A stretch of DNA of 11,605 nt from CALZJC01 sp041574955 (lineage in GTDB: Bacteria; Acidobacteriota; Thermoanaerobaculia; Multivoradales; JAHEKO01), in the NCBI GenBank assembly GCA_041574955.1, contig JBFGNS010000131.1, positions 1 through 11,605 of the forward strand, in the 5' to 3' direction. Below the pieces are notes generated by a model. It had not been told where the DNA came from. It saw only the letters and a program-made list of their open reading frames with translations, and did no database searches. Of the stretch, positions 1 to 7,072 are shown in pieces. A program made the translations under genes and the position numbers. The number at the start of each line of letters is the position of its first letter. Position 1 is the first letter of the stretch.

Positions 1-126
1 ATCTACGAGCTCGACCGGTCGGTCTACATCACCTGCGCGGCGCGCGACTGGTCGTTCAGCGAGCCGTGGGACGACAGCTGGATGGAGATGCCCGACGGCG
101 CGCTGCTCGACGACTCCGAGCCGTAG
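1..126 (+). CDS. C-terminal end of an unidentified protein (partial)
   Basis: Frame 1 is open from the window edge to a TAG at 124-126 and encodes the last 41 residues of a protein whose start lies outside. The codons end almost always in G or C, as in the confirmed genes here, which supports real coding. The tail is acidic and rich in Trp and Asp (ending ...LLDDSEP) with one Cys, and shows no motif I recognise. It is followed after 23 bp by the amidotransferase-like gene on the same strand, so the two could be co-transcribed, although a possible -10 box lies between them. No function can be assigned. Confidence 0.6.
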   Translation: MYELDRSVYITCAARDWSFSEPWDDSWMEMPDGALLDDSEP

Positions 127-134
127 GGCTTCGA

Positions 135-140
135 TAACAT
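135..140 (+). promoter_or_regulatory. possible -10 box (TAACAT) upstream of the amidotransferase gene
   Basis: TAACAT lies 9 nt before the ATG at 150 in a spacer of only 23 bp. There is no Shine-Dalgarno-like sequence before this ATG, so a very short or leaderless transcript is possible. No convincing -35 is visible and the box is short, so this is weak evidence taken alone. Confidence 0.25.
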
Positions 141-149
141 CCCCGGGCC

Positions 150-923
150 ATGCAGCCCGAGATCCTGCTCCTGCAAGCGCGGGACGACGACGACCCGATG
201 CGCGAAGAGGAGGTGCTCGCCTTCGCCGACAAGTCGGGTCTGCCGCCCGAGCGGTTCGTGCAGCACGACCTGCTCGCCGGACCGCCCGACGTCTCCCGCG
301 TGCTGGCACACGACGCGCTGATGGTCGGCGGCAGCGGCGACTACTACGTCTCGAAGCGCAACCTGCCGGCGTTCGACGAGCTGCTCGAGCTGCTGGCCGA
401 GGTCGCCCGCGCCGGCCACCCGACGTTCGCCTCGTGCTTCGGGTTCCAGCTGCTGACCGTCGCGCTCGGCGGCGAGATCGTTCACGACCCGCCGGCCACC
501 GAAGTCGGCACCTACCAGCTCCAGCTGACCGCCGCCGGACGCGAGGACCCGCTGCTCGGCATCCTGCCGCCGCGCTTCATGGCCCAGCTCGGGCGCAAGG
601 ACCGCGCCTCGCGTCTGCCCGACGGCTGCGTCAACCTCGCGGCCAGCGAGCGCTGCCCGATGCAGGCGTTCCGCGTGCCGGGCCAGCCGGTGTGGGCCAC
701 CCAGTTCCACCCCGAGCTCGACGCCGACAGCAACCGCCAGCGCTACCTGCGCTACCTCGAGGGCTACTCCGAGCACATGACGTCCGAGGAGCAGCGCGAG
801 GCGCTCGAACGCTACCGCGACAGCCCGGAGACCGTGCGGCTGCTGCCGCGCTTCCTCGAGCTGGTGTTCGGCCGCGAGAGGGAGTCGGCGGTGGTGGCGA
901 TACCCGAAAGGAAACCCACATGA
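150..923 (+). CDS. class I glutamine amidotransferase-like protein (GMP synthase GATase-type fold)
   Basis: This 257-residue protein resembles stand-alone type 1 glutamine amidotransferase domains (GuaA-type), which hydrolyse glutamine and pass ammonia to a partner. Seen in the sequence: a nucleophile elbow ASCFGFQ with Cys96, and QFHPE with His187 and Glu189, completing the Cys-His-Glu triad. An oxyanion-type GGSGD lies at 60-64. After about residue 205 there is a charged helical tail not needed for the fold. The start is well defined: an in-frame TAA at 135-137 leaves the ATG at 150 as the only upstream ATG. The stop codon overlaps the proC start by 4 bp (ATGA), so the two proteins are probably translationally coupled. 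The acceptor substrate is unknown and no synthetase domain is attached. The family is clear, the specific role is not. Confidence 0.88.
   Translation: MQPEILLLQARDDDDPMREEEVLAFADKSGLPPERFVQHDLLAGPPDVSRVLAHDALMVGGSGDYYVSKRNLPAFDELLELLAEVARAGHPTFASCFGFQLLTVALGGEIVHDPPATEVGTYQLQLTAAGREDPLLGILPPRFMAQLGRKDRASRLPDGCVNLAASERCPMQAFRVPGQPVWATQFHPELDADSNRQRYLRYLEGYSEHMTSEEQREALERYRDSPETVRLLPRFLELVFGRERESAVVAIPERKPT
907..914 (+). promoter_or_regulatory. ribosome binding site of proC, inside the upstream gene
   Basis: The purine run AAAGGAAA contains AGGA ending 7 nt before the ATG at 920. It decides the proC start: the same frame is open well upstream, but no other start has such a site, and the protein from 920 begins just before the Rossmann motif as expected for the family. 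Confidence 0.7.
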
Positions 924-1738
924 GCCCGCTCGAGCTGAACAAGGTGGCCGTTCTCGGCGCCGGCAAGATGGGGAGCACGCTGATCCGCGCGCTCAGACGC
1001 GGCGGGCTGCCGGCGGAGCGCATCACGGCCACCGCGCGCCGACCGGAGCCGCTGGCCCGGCTGGCCGAGACCGAGGGGGTGGCGGCCGCGCGCAGCAACA
1101 GCGAGGCGGTGGCCGGCGCCGAGCTGGTGCTGCTGTGCGTCAAGCCGCAGGTTGTGCCGGAGGTGCTCGAGGAGATCGGCGGCGAGCTGGACGAGGGCCA
1201 GCTGGTCGTCTCGATCGCCGCCGGCGCTACCGTGGCGCTGATCGAGAAGCGATTGGCGTCGCGGGTGCCGGTGGTGAGGGCGATGCCCAACACGCCGAGC
1301 CTGATCGGCGCCGGCATGACGGCGCTGTGCGCCGGCAGCTGGGCGACCGACACGCACCTCGCCATGGCTCGCGAGGTGTTCGAGCCCACCGGTCGCACGG
1401 TGGTGCTCGACGAGCGCTACTTCGACGCCGTGACCGGCCTGTCGGCCAGCGGCCCGGCGTTCGTCTACATCATCATCGAGGCGCTGGCCGAGGGCGGCGT
1501 CAAGACCGGCCTGCCGCGCGCCGTCGCCACCGAGCTGGCGGCGCAGGCCTGCCTCGGCGCCTCGCGCATGGTGCTCGAGACCGACGCCCACCCCGCCCTG
1601 CTCAAAGACGACGTCACCACCCCGGCCGGCTGCACCATGGACGGCATCCTCAAGCTCGAGGAAGGCGGCCTCCGGGTGACGCTGATCAAGGCGGTGGTCG
1701 AGGCAACCCGCCGCGCCGGCGAGCTGGTCGGAGGCTGA
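920..1738 (+). CDS. proC: pyrroline-5-carboxylate reductase
   Basis: This enzyme reduces 1-pyrroline-5-carboxylate to L-proline with NAD(P)H, the last step of proline synthesis, in the cytoplasm. The 272 residues match the usual length. An N-terminal Rossmann domain starts with GAGKMG (13-18). ARR at 39-41, after the second strand, fits NADPH binding. Further landmarks are CVKP (73-76), MPNTP (122-126), ASGPAF (176-181) and the family signature DDVTTPAGCTMDGI (230-243) in the all-helical dimerisation domain. It overlaps the amidotransferase-like gene by 4 bp and has its own ribosome binding site. No proA or proB is in view. No terminator with a U-run follows, but a very large inverted repeat begins 75 bp downstream. 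Confidence 0.96.
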   Translation: MSPLELNKVAVLGAGKMGSTLIRALRRGGLPAERITATARRPEPLARLAETEGVAAARSNSEAVAGAELVLLCVKPQVVPEVLEEIGGELDEGQLVVSIAAGATVALIEKRLASRVPVVRAMPNTPSLIGAGMTALCAGSWATDTHLAMAREVFEPTGRTVVLDERYFDAVTGLSASGPAFVYIIIEALAEGGVKTGLPRAVATELAAQACLGASRMVLETDAHPALLKDDVTTPAGCTMDGILKLEEGGLRVTLIKAVVEATRRAGELVGG

Positions 1739-1812
1739 CGGCCACCGCCCGCCCGGGCCGCATCGCCATCTGGTCCGGGAACCACCCACTAGCGGACCGG
1801 TGAGCGCATGCC

Positions 1813-1957
1813 GGGGCCGGTGCTGAGGTCCCTCGCTGCGCTCGGGACGACTCGGGGGTAGGCAGCACCGGGACGCACAGCACGGCATGTCCAAGCCCCA
1901 AGCCCCCGCTGCCCCGGGGTCGTCCTGAGCGCAGCGAAGGACCTCAGCACCAGCCCC
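1813..1957. repeat. large imperfect inverted repeat (46-nt arms) of the dispersed CTGAGGTCC/GGACGAC type
   Basis: The arms at 1813-1858 and 1912-1957 are reverse complements at 41 of 46 positions, separated by a 53-nt loop. The arm core reads GTGCTGAGGTCC then TCGCTGCGCTC then GGACGAC. This word is familiar as a dispersed intergenic repeat in many environmental bacteria, where it is often mis-translated as short peptides containing PERSEG or SRAQRG. Two facing copies would fold into a long stable hairpin between proC and the next plus-strand gene. It could serve as a terminator or RNA stabiliser, or be a mobile palindrome. No transposase or target duplication is visible. The rest of the 287-bp spacer (1739-2025) shows no gene. 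Confidence 0.85.
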
Positions 1958-2013
1958 GACACACGAACTCAGGCCCGCTCGCGGCACCATACCTTCCAGC
2001 CACTCCCCTGCGG

Positions 2014-2019
2014 TATCGT
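2014..2019 (+). promoter_or_regulatory. candidate -10 box (TATCGT) for leaderless start of the acyl ligase fusion
   Basis: TATCGT sits 6 nt before the ATG at 2026, the spacing expected when transcription starts at the A of the start codon. No Shine-Dalgarno sequence precedes that ATG, which fits leaderless translation. A -35 is not convincing. The box follows the inverted repeat, so the gene probably has its own promoter rather than reading through from proC. Confidence 0.45.
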
Positions 2020-2025
2020 CTTCCC

Positions 2026-4851
2026 ATGCCCGCCCACCCCCGCAGGGCCGAGGCTACCGACGCCGCGGCGCAGGTCCTGGAGCTCGCCCGCCAGGTGGCC
2101 GAGGAGCTCCATCCGGGGCGGAAGCTGCGCCGGGTCGCGCTCGACAGCTCCCTCGACAAGGACCTCGGTCTCGACAGCCTGGGCCGCGCCGAGCTCATCT
2201 CGCGGCTCGAGAAGGCGTTCGCGGTGGGGCTCGCCGAAGGGCTGGTGGCCTCGGCCGAGACTCCGCGCGACCTGCTGCGCGCCGTCCAGGCGGCCGGCGA
2301 CCTACCGGTTCCAGCCGCCACCGCCGCGGTGGAGCCGGTGCTCGAGGCGCTCGACGAGCCCGAAGCGGCTCCCGACCGCGCGCGCACCCTGCTCGAGGCG
2401 CTCGAGTGGCACGTCGAGCGCCACCCCGACCGCCGCCACATCGCCTTCCTGCCGCGCGACGGCGCGGTCGAGGAGCTGAGCTACAGCGAGCTGCTCGAGC
2501 GCGGCCGGACGGTGGCGGCCGGCCTCGAGGCGGCCGGCCTCGAGCCCGGTCAGACCGCCGGCCTGATGCTGCCCTCGGGGCTCGACTACTTCGCGGCCTT
2601 TGTCGGCGTCCAGATCGCGGGCGCCGCGCCGGTGCCGCTCTATCCGCCGGCGCGCCCCAGCCAGCTCGAGGACCACCTCAAGCGCCAGGCCGGCATCCTC
2701 AACACCGCGCAGGCCCAGGTGATGGTGACGGTGCCCGAGGTGCTGCCGTTGGCCCGCCTGCTCAAGGCGATGATCCCCACACTGCGCCAGGTGGTGACGG
2801 TCGAGGAGCTCGCCCGGGGCGGCGGTCAGCCGCGGCTGCCGGCGGTCAAGGAGCAGGACATCGCCTTTCTGCAGTTCACCTCGGGCTCGACGGCCGACCC
2901 CAAGGGGGTGATCCTCACCCACGCCAACCTGCTGGCCAACCTGCGGGCGGTCGGCGAGTCGGCCGAGCTCGGCTCACACGACACGGTGGTGAGCTGGCTG
3001 CCGCTCTACCACGACATGGGGCTGATCGGCGCCTGGATGGGGTCGCTGTACTTCGCCATGCAGCTGGTGCTGATGTCGCCGCTCGCCTTCCTCACCCGCC
3101 CGGCGCGCTGGCTCGAGGCCGTCACCCGCTACCGCGGCACCCTGTCGGCGGCGCCCAACTTTGCCTACGAGCTGTGCCTCAAGAAAATCGAGGCGGCCGA
3201 GCTCGAGACGCTCGATCTGTCGAGCTGGCGAGCGGCGCTCAACGGCGCCGAGCCGGTCAGCCCGGAGACGGTGCGCCGCTTCAGCGAGCGGTTCGCGGCT
3301 TGCGGCTTTGGCGCCGGCACCATGATGCCGGTCTACGGCCTGGCCGAGAACTCGCTGGCGCTGGCGTTCCCGCCGTGGGGGCGCGAGCCGCGGATCGACC
3401 GCGTCGACCGCGCCAGCCTGATGGCCTCGGGGCACGCCCGGCCCGCCGCCGGGGACGACGACACGGCGCTGCGCTTCGTCGGTTGCGGCTACCCGTTACC
3501 GCGTCACGAGATCCGCATCGTCGGCGCCACCGGCGCCGAGGTCGGCGAGCGCCAGGAGGGAACGCTCCAGTTCCGGGGCCCGTCCGCCACCAGCGGTTAC
3601 TTCCGCAACCCCGAGGCCACGCGCCGGCTGTTCGCCGGCGACTGGCTCGACTCGGGCGACCGCGCCTACATCGCCGAGGGCGAGGTGTTCATCACCGGCC
3701 GCGCCAAGGACATGATCATCCGCGCCGGCCGCAACATCTACCCGCAGGAGCTGGAGGAGGCGGTGGGCAACGTCGACGGCGTGCGCAAGGGCTGCATCGC
3801 GGTGTTCGGCACCACCGACGCCGCCTCCGGTACCGAGAAGCTGGTGGTGCTCGCCGAGACCCGGCTCGAGGACGAGGAGGCGCGCGAACGGCTCGCCGAG
3901 GCGATCCAGGCGGTGGCGGTCGATCTGGTCGGCACGCCGGCCGACGACGTCGCGCTGGTGCCGCCGCACACCGTCCCCAAGACCTCGAGCGGCAAGATCC
4001 GCCGCGCCGCCGGCCGCGAGCTGTACGAGGGCGGCCGGCTGGGCAGCCGCGGCCCGGTCTGGTGGCAGGTCGCCAGGCTCGCCTGGTCGGGCGCCCGGCC
4101 GCAGCTCGAGCGCTCGCGGCGCGCCGCCCGCGAGCTGCTCTATGCCGGACGGTTCTGGGCGGTCATCGGGCTGGCCACCCTGCCGGTGGCCGCCGGCGTG
4201 GTGCTGCTGCCGCGGCTCACCCGCCGCCGCCGGGCGGCGCGCGCCGCGGCCCGCCAGCTCGCCCGGCTGACCTCGATGCCGATCCGCATCCACGGCATCG
4301 AGCACCTCGGGCGCGACGAGCCGTTCATCATCGCCGCCAACCACGCCAGCTACCTCGACGCCTTCGCGCTCACCGCCGCGCTGCCCACCGAGGGCGCCTT
4401 CCTCGCCAAGCGCGAGTTGACCCAGAGCTTCCTGGCGCGCGTGCTGCTCGAGCGGCTGGGCACGCTGTTCGTCGAGCGGTTCGACGCCGAGAAGGGGCTC
4501 GAGGACACCGAGCGGGCGCGGGCGGCGCTCGAGCGCGGCGAGTCGCTGCTGTTCTTCCCGGAGGGCACCTTCGACCGCGCCCCCGGGCTCAAGCCGTTCC
4601 GCATGGGCGCCTTCTACGTCGCCGCCCAGACCGGCGCCCCGGTGGTGCCGGTGGCGATCCGCGGCACCCGCTCGATGCTGCGCGGCGACGAGTGGTTCCC
4701 GCGCCGCGGCGCGATCACCATCACGGCGCGGCCGCCGATCCGGCCCGAGGGCTCCGACCTGGCGGCGGCGGTGCGGCTGCGCGACGCCGTGCGCGCCGAG
4801 ATCCTCGCCCACTGCGGCGAGCCGGACCTGCTGGGCGAGCCCGCGGCCTAG
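2026..4851 (+). CDS. ACP - fatty-acyl-AMP ligase - PlsC acyltransferase fusion
   Basis: This 941-residue protein has three domains. Residues about 15-90 form an acyl carrier domain with the phosphopantetheine site LGLDSL (Ser51). Residues about 120-675 form an adenylating ligase: FTSGSTADPKG (284-294), PLYHDMG (326-332, typical of fatty-acyl-AMP ligases), YGLAEN (437-442), SGDR (543-546) and the C-terminal PKTSSGK with catalytic Lys657. A hydrophobic segment (710-729) leads to a PlsC-type acyltransferase with NHASYLD (772-778, the HX4D pair His773/Asp778) and FFPEGT (843-848). Known chemistry of each domain suggests activation of a fatty acid as acyl-AMP, loading onto the internal ACP, then transfer to a lysophospholipid, glycerol phosphate or another acceptor at the inner membrane. 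This is functionally like Aas, which has the acyltransferase first and no ACP. The acceptor is inferred, not shown. It starts without a ribosome binding site and ends 3 bp from the convergent gene. Confidence 0.9.
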   Translation: MPAHPRRAEATDAAAQVLELARQVAEELHPGRKLRRVALDSSLDKDLGLDSLGRAELISRLEKAFAVGLAEGLVASAETPRDLLRAVQAAGDLPVPAATAAVEPVLEALDEPEAAPDRARTLLEALEWHVERHPDRRHIAFLPRDGAVEELSYSELLERGRTVAAGLEAAGLEPGQTAGLMLPSGLDYFAAFVGVQIAGAAPVPLYPPARPSQLEDHLKRQAGILNTAQAQVMVTVPEVLPLARLLKAMIPTLRQVVTVEELARGGGQPRLPAVKEQDIAFLQFTSGSTADPKGVILTHANLLANLRAVGESAELGSHDTVVSWLPLYHDMGLIGAWMGSLYFAMQLVLMSPLAFLTRPARWLEAVTRYRGTLSAAPNFAYELCLKKIEAAELETLDLSSWRAALNGAEPVSPETVRRFSERFAACGFGAGTMMPVYGLAENSLALAFPPWGREPRIDRVDRASLMASGHARPAAGDDDTALRFVGCGYPLPRHEIRIVGATGAEVGERQEGTLQFRGPSATSGYFRNPEATRRLFAGDWLDSGDRAYIAEGEVFITGRAKDMIIRAGRNIYPQELEEAVGNVDGVRKGCIAVFGTTDAASGTEKLVVLAETRLEDEEARERLAEAIQAVAVDLVGTPADDVALVPPHTVPKTSSGKIRRAAGRELYEGGRLGSRGPVWWQVARLAWSGARPQLERSRRAARELLYAGRFWAVIGLATLPVAAGVVLLPRLTRRRRAARAAARQLARLTSMPIRIHGIEHLGRDEPFIIAANHASYLDAFALTAALPTEGAFLAKRELTQSFLARVLLERLGTLFVERFDAEKGLEDTERARAALERGESLLFFPEGTFDRAPGLKPFRMGAFYVAAQTGAPVVPVAIRGTRSMLRGDEWFPRRGAITITARPPIRPEGSDLAAAVRLRDAVRAEILAHCGEPDLLGEPAA

Positions 4852-4854
4852 CAG

Positions 4855-6267
4855 CTAGAGGTAGCTGCCCCACGCCACGGCGGCGGCGCGCGCCAGCAGC
4901 GCCAGCCGCCGGCGGGAGCGGTCGCGCTCGAGCCGCTGGGTGAACGGTCGCAGCTCGGCCAGCAGAGGCTCGTCCGTGCCCAGGATGGCGACGAACGGCT
5001 CGACCTCGCGGTGGGCCGGCTCGGTCGACAGCTTCCAGTAGAGCAGGCCGGCCAGCAGGTCGCCGCCCTGCTCGAGATGGGCGCGGTAGAGGGCGCGCAT
5101 GGCCAGCGCGCGCTCCTCACGATCGGCCGGCTCGTCACGCCACACCGCCAGCCGCTCGCCGCTCCCCGAGCGCAGCACCGACACGCCCTCGGCGGCCCAC
5201 GGCTCGACGGTGGCGTTGGCGCGCGCCACGTAGCCGATCTCGGTGAACAGCACCCGGTGGTCGGGCAGACCGCGACGGCGCCGCAGGTGGTCGATGCCGC
5301 CCAGCACCCGCCGCCAGCCGGTCACCAGCTGCGCCTCGAGGTCGGCGCCGGCCAGCCCCGGCAGCTCCCACCGGCGCAGCGGGAAATAGGCGTTGACGCC
5401 GATCAGGTCGAGGGCGTCCCAGAAGCCGACCTCCTCGAACTGGTCGAAGTTGGCGGCGTAGGTGAGGCGCCCCGGATACAGCTCGGCCATCTCGCCGATC
5501 AGCCCCCGCCAGTGGGCCTCGAGCCGGCGCCGGCGGGCGTTGACCGCCGCCACCGGGTCGTCCTGGTCGAGCCACGCCACCTGGCGCGCCCAGGCGGCGT
5601 GTGCGGCCGAGCGGTCGTCGAGGTAGCGCTCGAGCGAGCCGTAGGCCGGGTTGCCGCGCACCGTCACCTCGAGCTGCGCCTCGCCCGCCAGCGCCAGCAG
5701 CCGGGAGTTCTCGCGCTCCACCTTCTCGTCGTTGGTCCAGTACTCCTCGAGCCCGGGCAGGTCGGCCACCGGCACCGTGCCGGTCAGCGAGTTGAGCTCG
5801 CTCGCCACCGCCAGCACGTCGACTCCCTCCTGGCGGCTGATCTCCGCCCACTGCCGGGCGAAGCGGCCGTAGCGCGCGAACCACTCGTCCAGCTCGGCCT
5901 CCGAGCGCGGCTGGACCATGCCGTGCCAGAAGAACTTGTTGCGTTCGAAGGCGTGGTCGAGCGCCACCCTGAGCACCAGCACCACCTCGAGGCCGCGCGC
6001 CTTGGCGGCGCGGATCTCGGAGACCACGTACGGCGCCTCGTCGTCGAACCACAGGTTGGCCGAGTCCCAGTCGCCCTGATAGGCGTAGGCGGTGACCGCC
6101 ACCGTGTTCATCCCCTCGCGCTCGAGCGCCGCGACCCACGCCGGGTGGTCGGGCTCGTTGACCTGGATGCCGCCGAGCAGGAAGTCGGGCTCGGGCAGCT
6201 CGTGCCAGCGGGCGGCGGCCAGCGGCAGGGCGACGAGCAGGGTGACGAGGGCGAGCGCGCGGAGCAT
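4855..6267 (-). CDS. secreted glycoside hydrolase-like TIM-barrel protein (GH113-like)
   Basis: This 470-residue protein has an N-terminal signal peptide (hydrophobic core about 3-17, likely cleavage near AAA-RW at 19-21, no lipobox). The body resembles GH113-type TIM barrels, a family with characterised beta-mannanases. LIGVNAYFPL (288-297) and VLFTEIGY (339-346) are typical strand ends. The expected catalytic acids would be Glu157 in ASELNS and Glu343 in FTEIGY, and LLYWKLS (408-414) is a late strand. Glu157 is followed by Leu-Asn rather than preceded by Asn, so activity and substrate are uncertain; a degenerate or non-mannan enzyme is possible. It lies 33 bp downstream of the HExxH gene on the same strand, probably co-transcribed. 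No clear ribosome binding site precedes the ATG. It ends 3 bp from the convergent ligase fusion. Confidence 0.7.
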   Translation of the reverse strand: MLRALALVTLLVALPLAAARWHELPEPDFLLGGIQVNEPDHPAWVAALEREGMNTVAVTAYAYQGDWDSANLWFDDEAPYVVSEIRAAKARGLEVVLVLRVALDHAFERNKFFWHGMVQPRSEAELDEWFARYGRFARQWAEISRQEGVDVLAVASELNSLTGTVPVADLPGLEEYWTNDEKVERENSRLLALAGEAQLEVTVRGNPAYGSLERYLDDRSAAHAAWARQVAWLDQDDPVAAVNARRRRLEAHWRGLIGEMAELYPGRLTYAANFDQFEEVGFWDALDLIGVNAYFPLRRWELPGLAGADLEAQLVTGWRRVLGGIDHLRRRRGLPDHRVLFTEIGYVARANATVEPWAAEGVSVLRSGSGERLAVWRDEPADREERALAMRALYRAHLEQGGDLLAGLLYWKLSTEPAHREVEPFVAILGTDEPLLAELRPFTQRLERDRSRRRLALLARAAAVAWGSYL

Positions 6268-6300
6268 GACGGCGTCAGCAGTAGCTACGGGAGGCGGGGC

Positions 6301-6921
6301 TCATCGGTCGGCCGGTGCAAAACGGCGGCGCACCTCCGGCATCACCGCGAACACCCGCTCGGGGGCGGCGGCGAACCGCGCCGCCAGCTCGTACGCCTGC
6401 TCCTCCTGCGGGATGGTGCGGTAGCGGAAACCGTGGCTCGCCCAGCCGCGCACGTAGTCGGCCACGTGCCCTCGCTCGCCCAGCACCTCGACCTGGGCCA
6501 GGTGGACCAGCTCGTGGAAGACCAGCGGCAGCCAGCCGCGGGTGCCGGGCCGGGCGCGGGAAGCGACCACCAGCACCGTGTCGACCAGCGCCAGGCCGGT
6601 GATCCGGCGGAAGTCGATCGGCAGCGGCCGGCCGCTGTCGGTGAACAGCGAGAAGAAGTCGGGGTTGTCGATCCCCTCGACCCGCCGCAGCCGGGCGCGA
6701 TCGAGCAGCGACGGGTCGAAGAAGCCGGCCAGCGCCCGTCGCTCGGCGGCGTCGAGGGGGCGGGCGTGCGGCCGGTGCCGGTGCTCCAGCTCGGCGATCC
6801 AACGGCTGGCCTCGTCCACCAGCCAGGCCATCTCCTCGCCGGTGAGATCGTCGTAAGGGGTGATGGGCGGGTCGGAATCCACGGCGGGGGGCAGCACGAG
6901 AGACAGCAGCAACAGCCACAC
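6301..6921 (-). CDS. small exported HExxH zinc-metallopeptidase-like protein
   Basis: From a GTG at 6921 this gives 206 residues beginning with a hydrophobic signal segment (Val1 read as Met, then WLLLLSLVL to about residue 14). The main motif is FHELVHLAQ: His136, Glu137 and His140 form an HExxH zinc site followed by Gln143. IPQEEQAY (170-177) downstream offers Glu173 or Glu174 as a third ligand. HELxHxxQ plus a later E-x-A-Y-like segment resembles small metallopeptidase-like families such as DUF4157 relatives, whose activity is mostly unproven. The GTG is chosen because it begins exactly at the signal peptide, lies 9 nt from a TATCCT box, and the longer frame (to 7092) adds a low-complexity Arg/Pro/Gly stretch covering the promoter region. 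It heads the unit with the GH113-like gene. Confidence 0.72.
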   Translation of the reverse strand: MWLLLLSLVLPPAVDSDPPITPYDDLTGEEMAWLVDEASRWIAELEHRHRPHARPLDAAERRALAGFFDPSLLDRARLRRVEGIDNPDFFSLFTDSGRPLPIDFRRITGLALVDTVLVVASRARPGTRGWLPLVFHELVHLAQVEVLGERGHVADYVRGWASHGFRYRTIPQEEQAYELAARFAAAPERVFAVMPEVRRRFAPADR

Positions 6922-6930
6922 GGCAGGATC

Positions 6931-6936
6931 AGGATA
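6931..6936 (-). promoter_or_regulatory. candidate -10 box (TATCCT, minus strand) for the HExxH gene
   Basis: On the minus strand TATCCT lies 9 nt before the GTG start at 6921, allowing a leaderless or nearly leaderless mRNA. No ribosome binding site fits in between. A -35 match is poor. The same TATCCT word appears on the plus strand at 7014 and again at 9277. Confidence 0.4.
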
Positions 6937-7013
6937 CCGGTTTCCCGGCGCCGGCTTCCGGTCGCGGCCGGCGGACCCCGGCCGGCGGCCGGATCGCCCC
7001 GTCCGCGATCGCG

Positions 7014-7019
7014 TATCCT
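7014..7019 (+). promoter_or_regulatory. candidate -10 box (TATCCT, plus strand) in the divergent region
   Basis: TATCCTGTC at 7014-7022 is identical over 9 nt to the box upstream of the DUF1761 gene (9277-9285). If used, it would give the sensor phosphatase a leader of roughly 110 nt, containing a small hairpin with stems at 7040-7045 and 7052-7057. No -35 match is evident. Confidence 0.3.
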
Positions 7020-7072
7020 GTCGCCCACCGGCCGTGTCAGCCGCCGCAAGGGGCGGCCGAGCAACACCGACC

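Noticed and set aside
1686..1990. Small minus-strand frames giving PERSEG- and SRAQRG-containing peptides
   Set aside because: They are translations of the dispersed inverted repeat, a recurring false gene call; no ribosome binding site or conserved protein is apparent.
2406..4943. 845-residue plus-strand frame overlapping the ligase fusion
   Set aside because: It is an Arg/Ala/Gly/Pro-rich +1 shadow with no domain, fully contained in a gene with clear ligase and acyltransferase motifs.
7004..7013. CGCGATCGCG palindrome (contains the HIP1-like octamer GCGATCGC)
   Set aside because: I noticed only this copy, and GC-rich palindromes are expected by chance at this composition.
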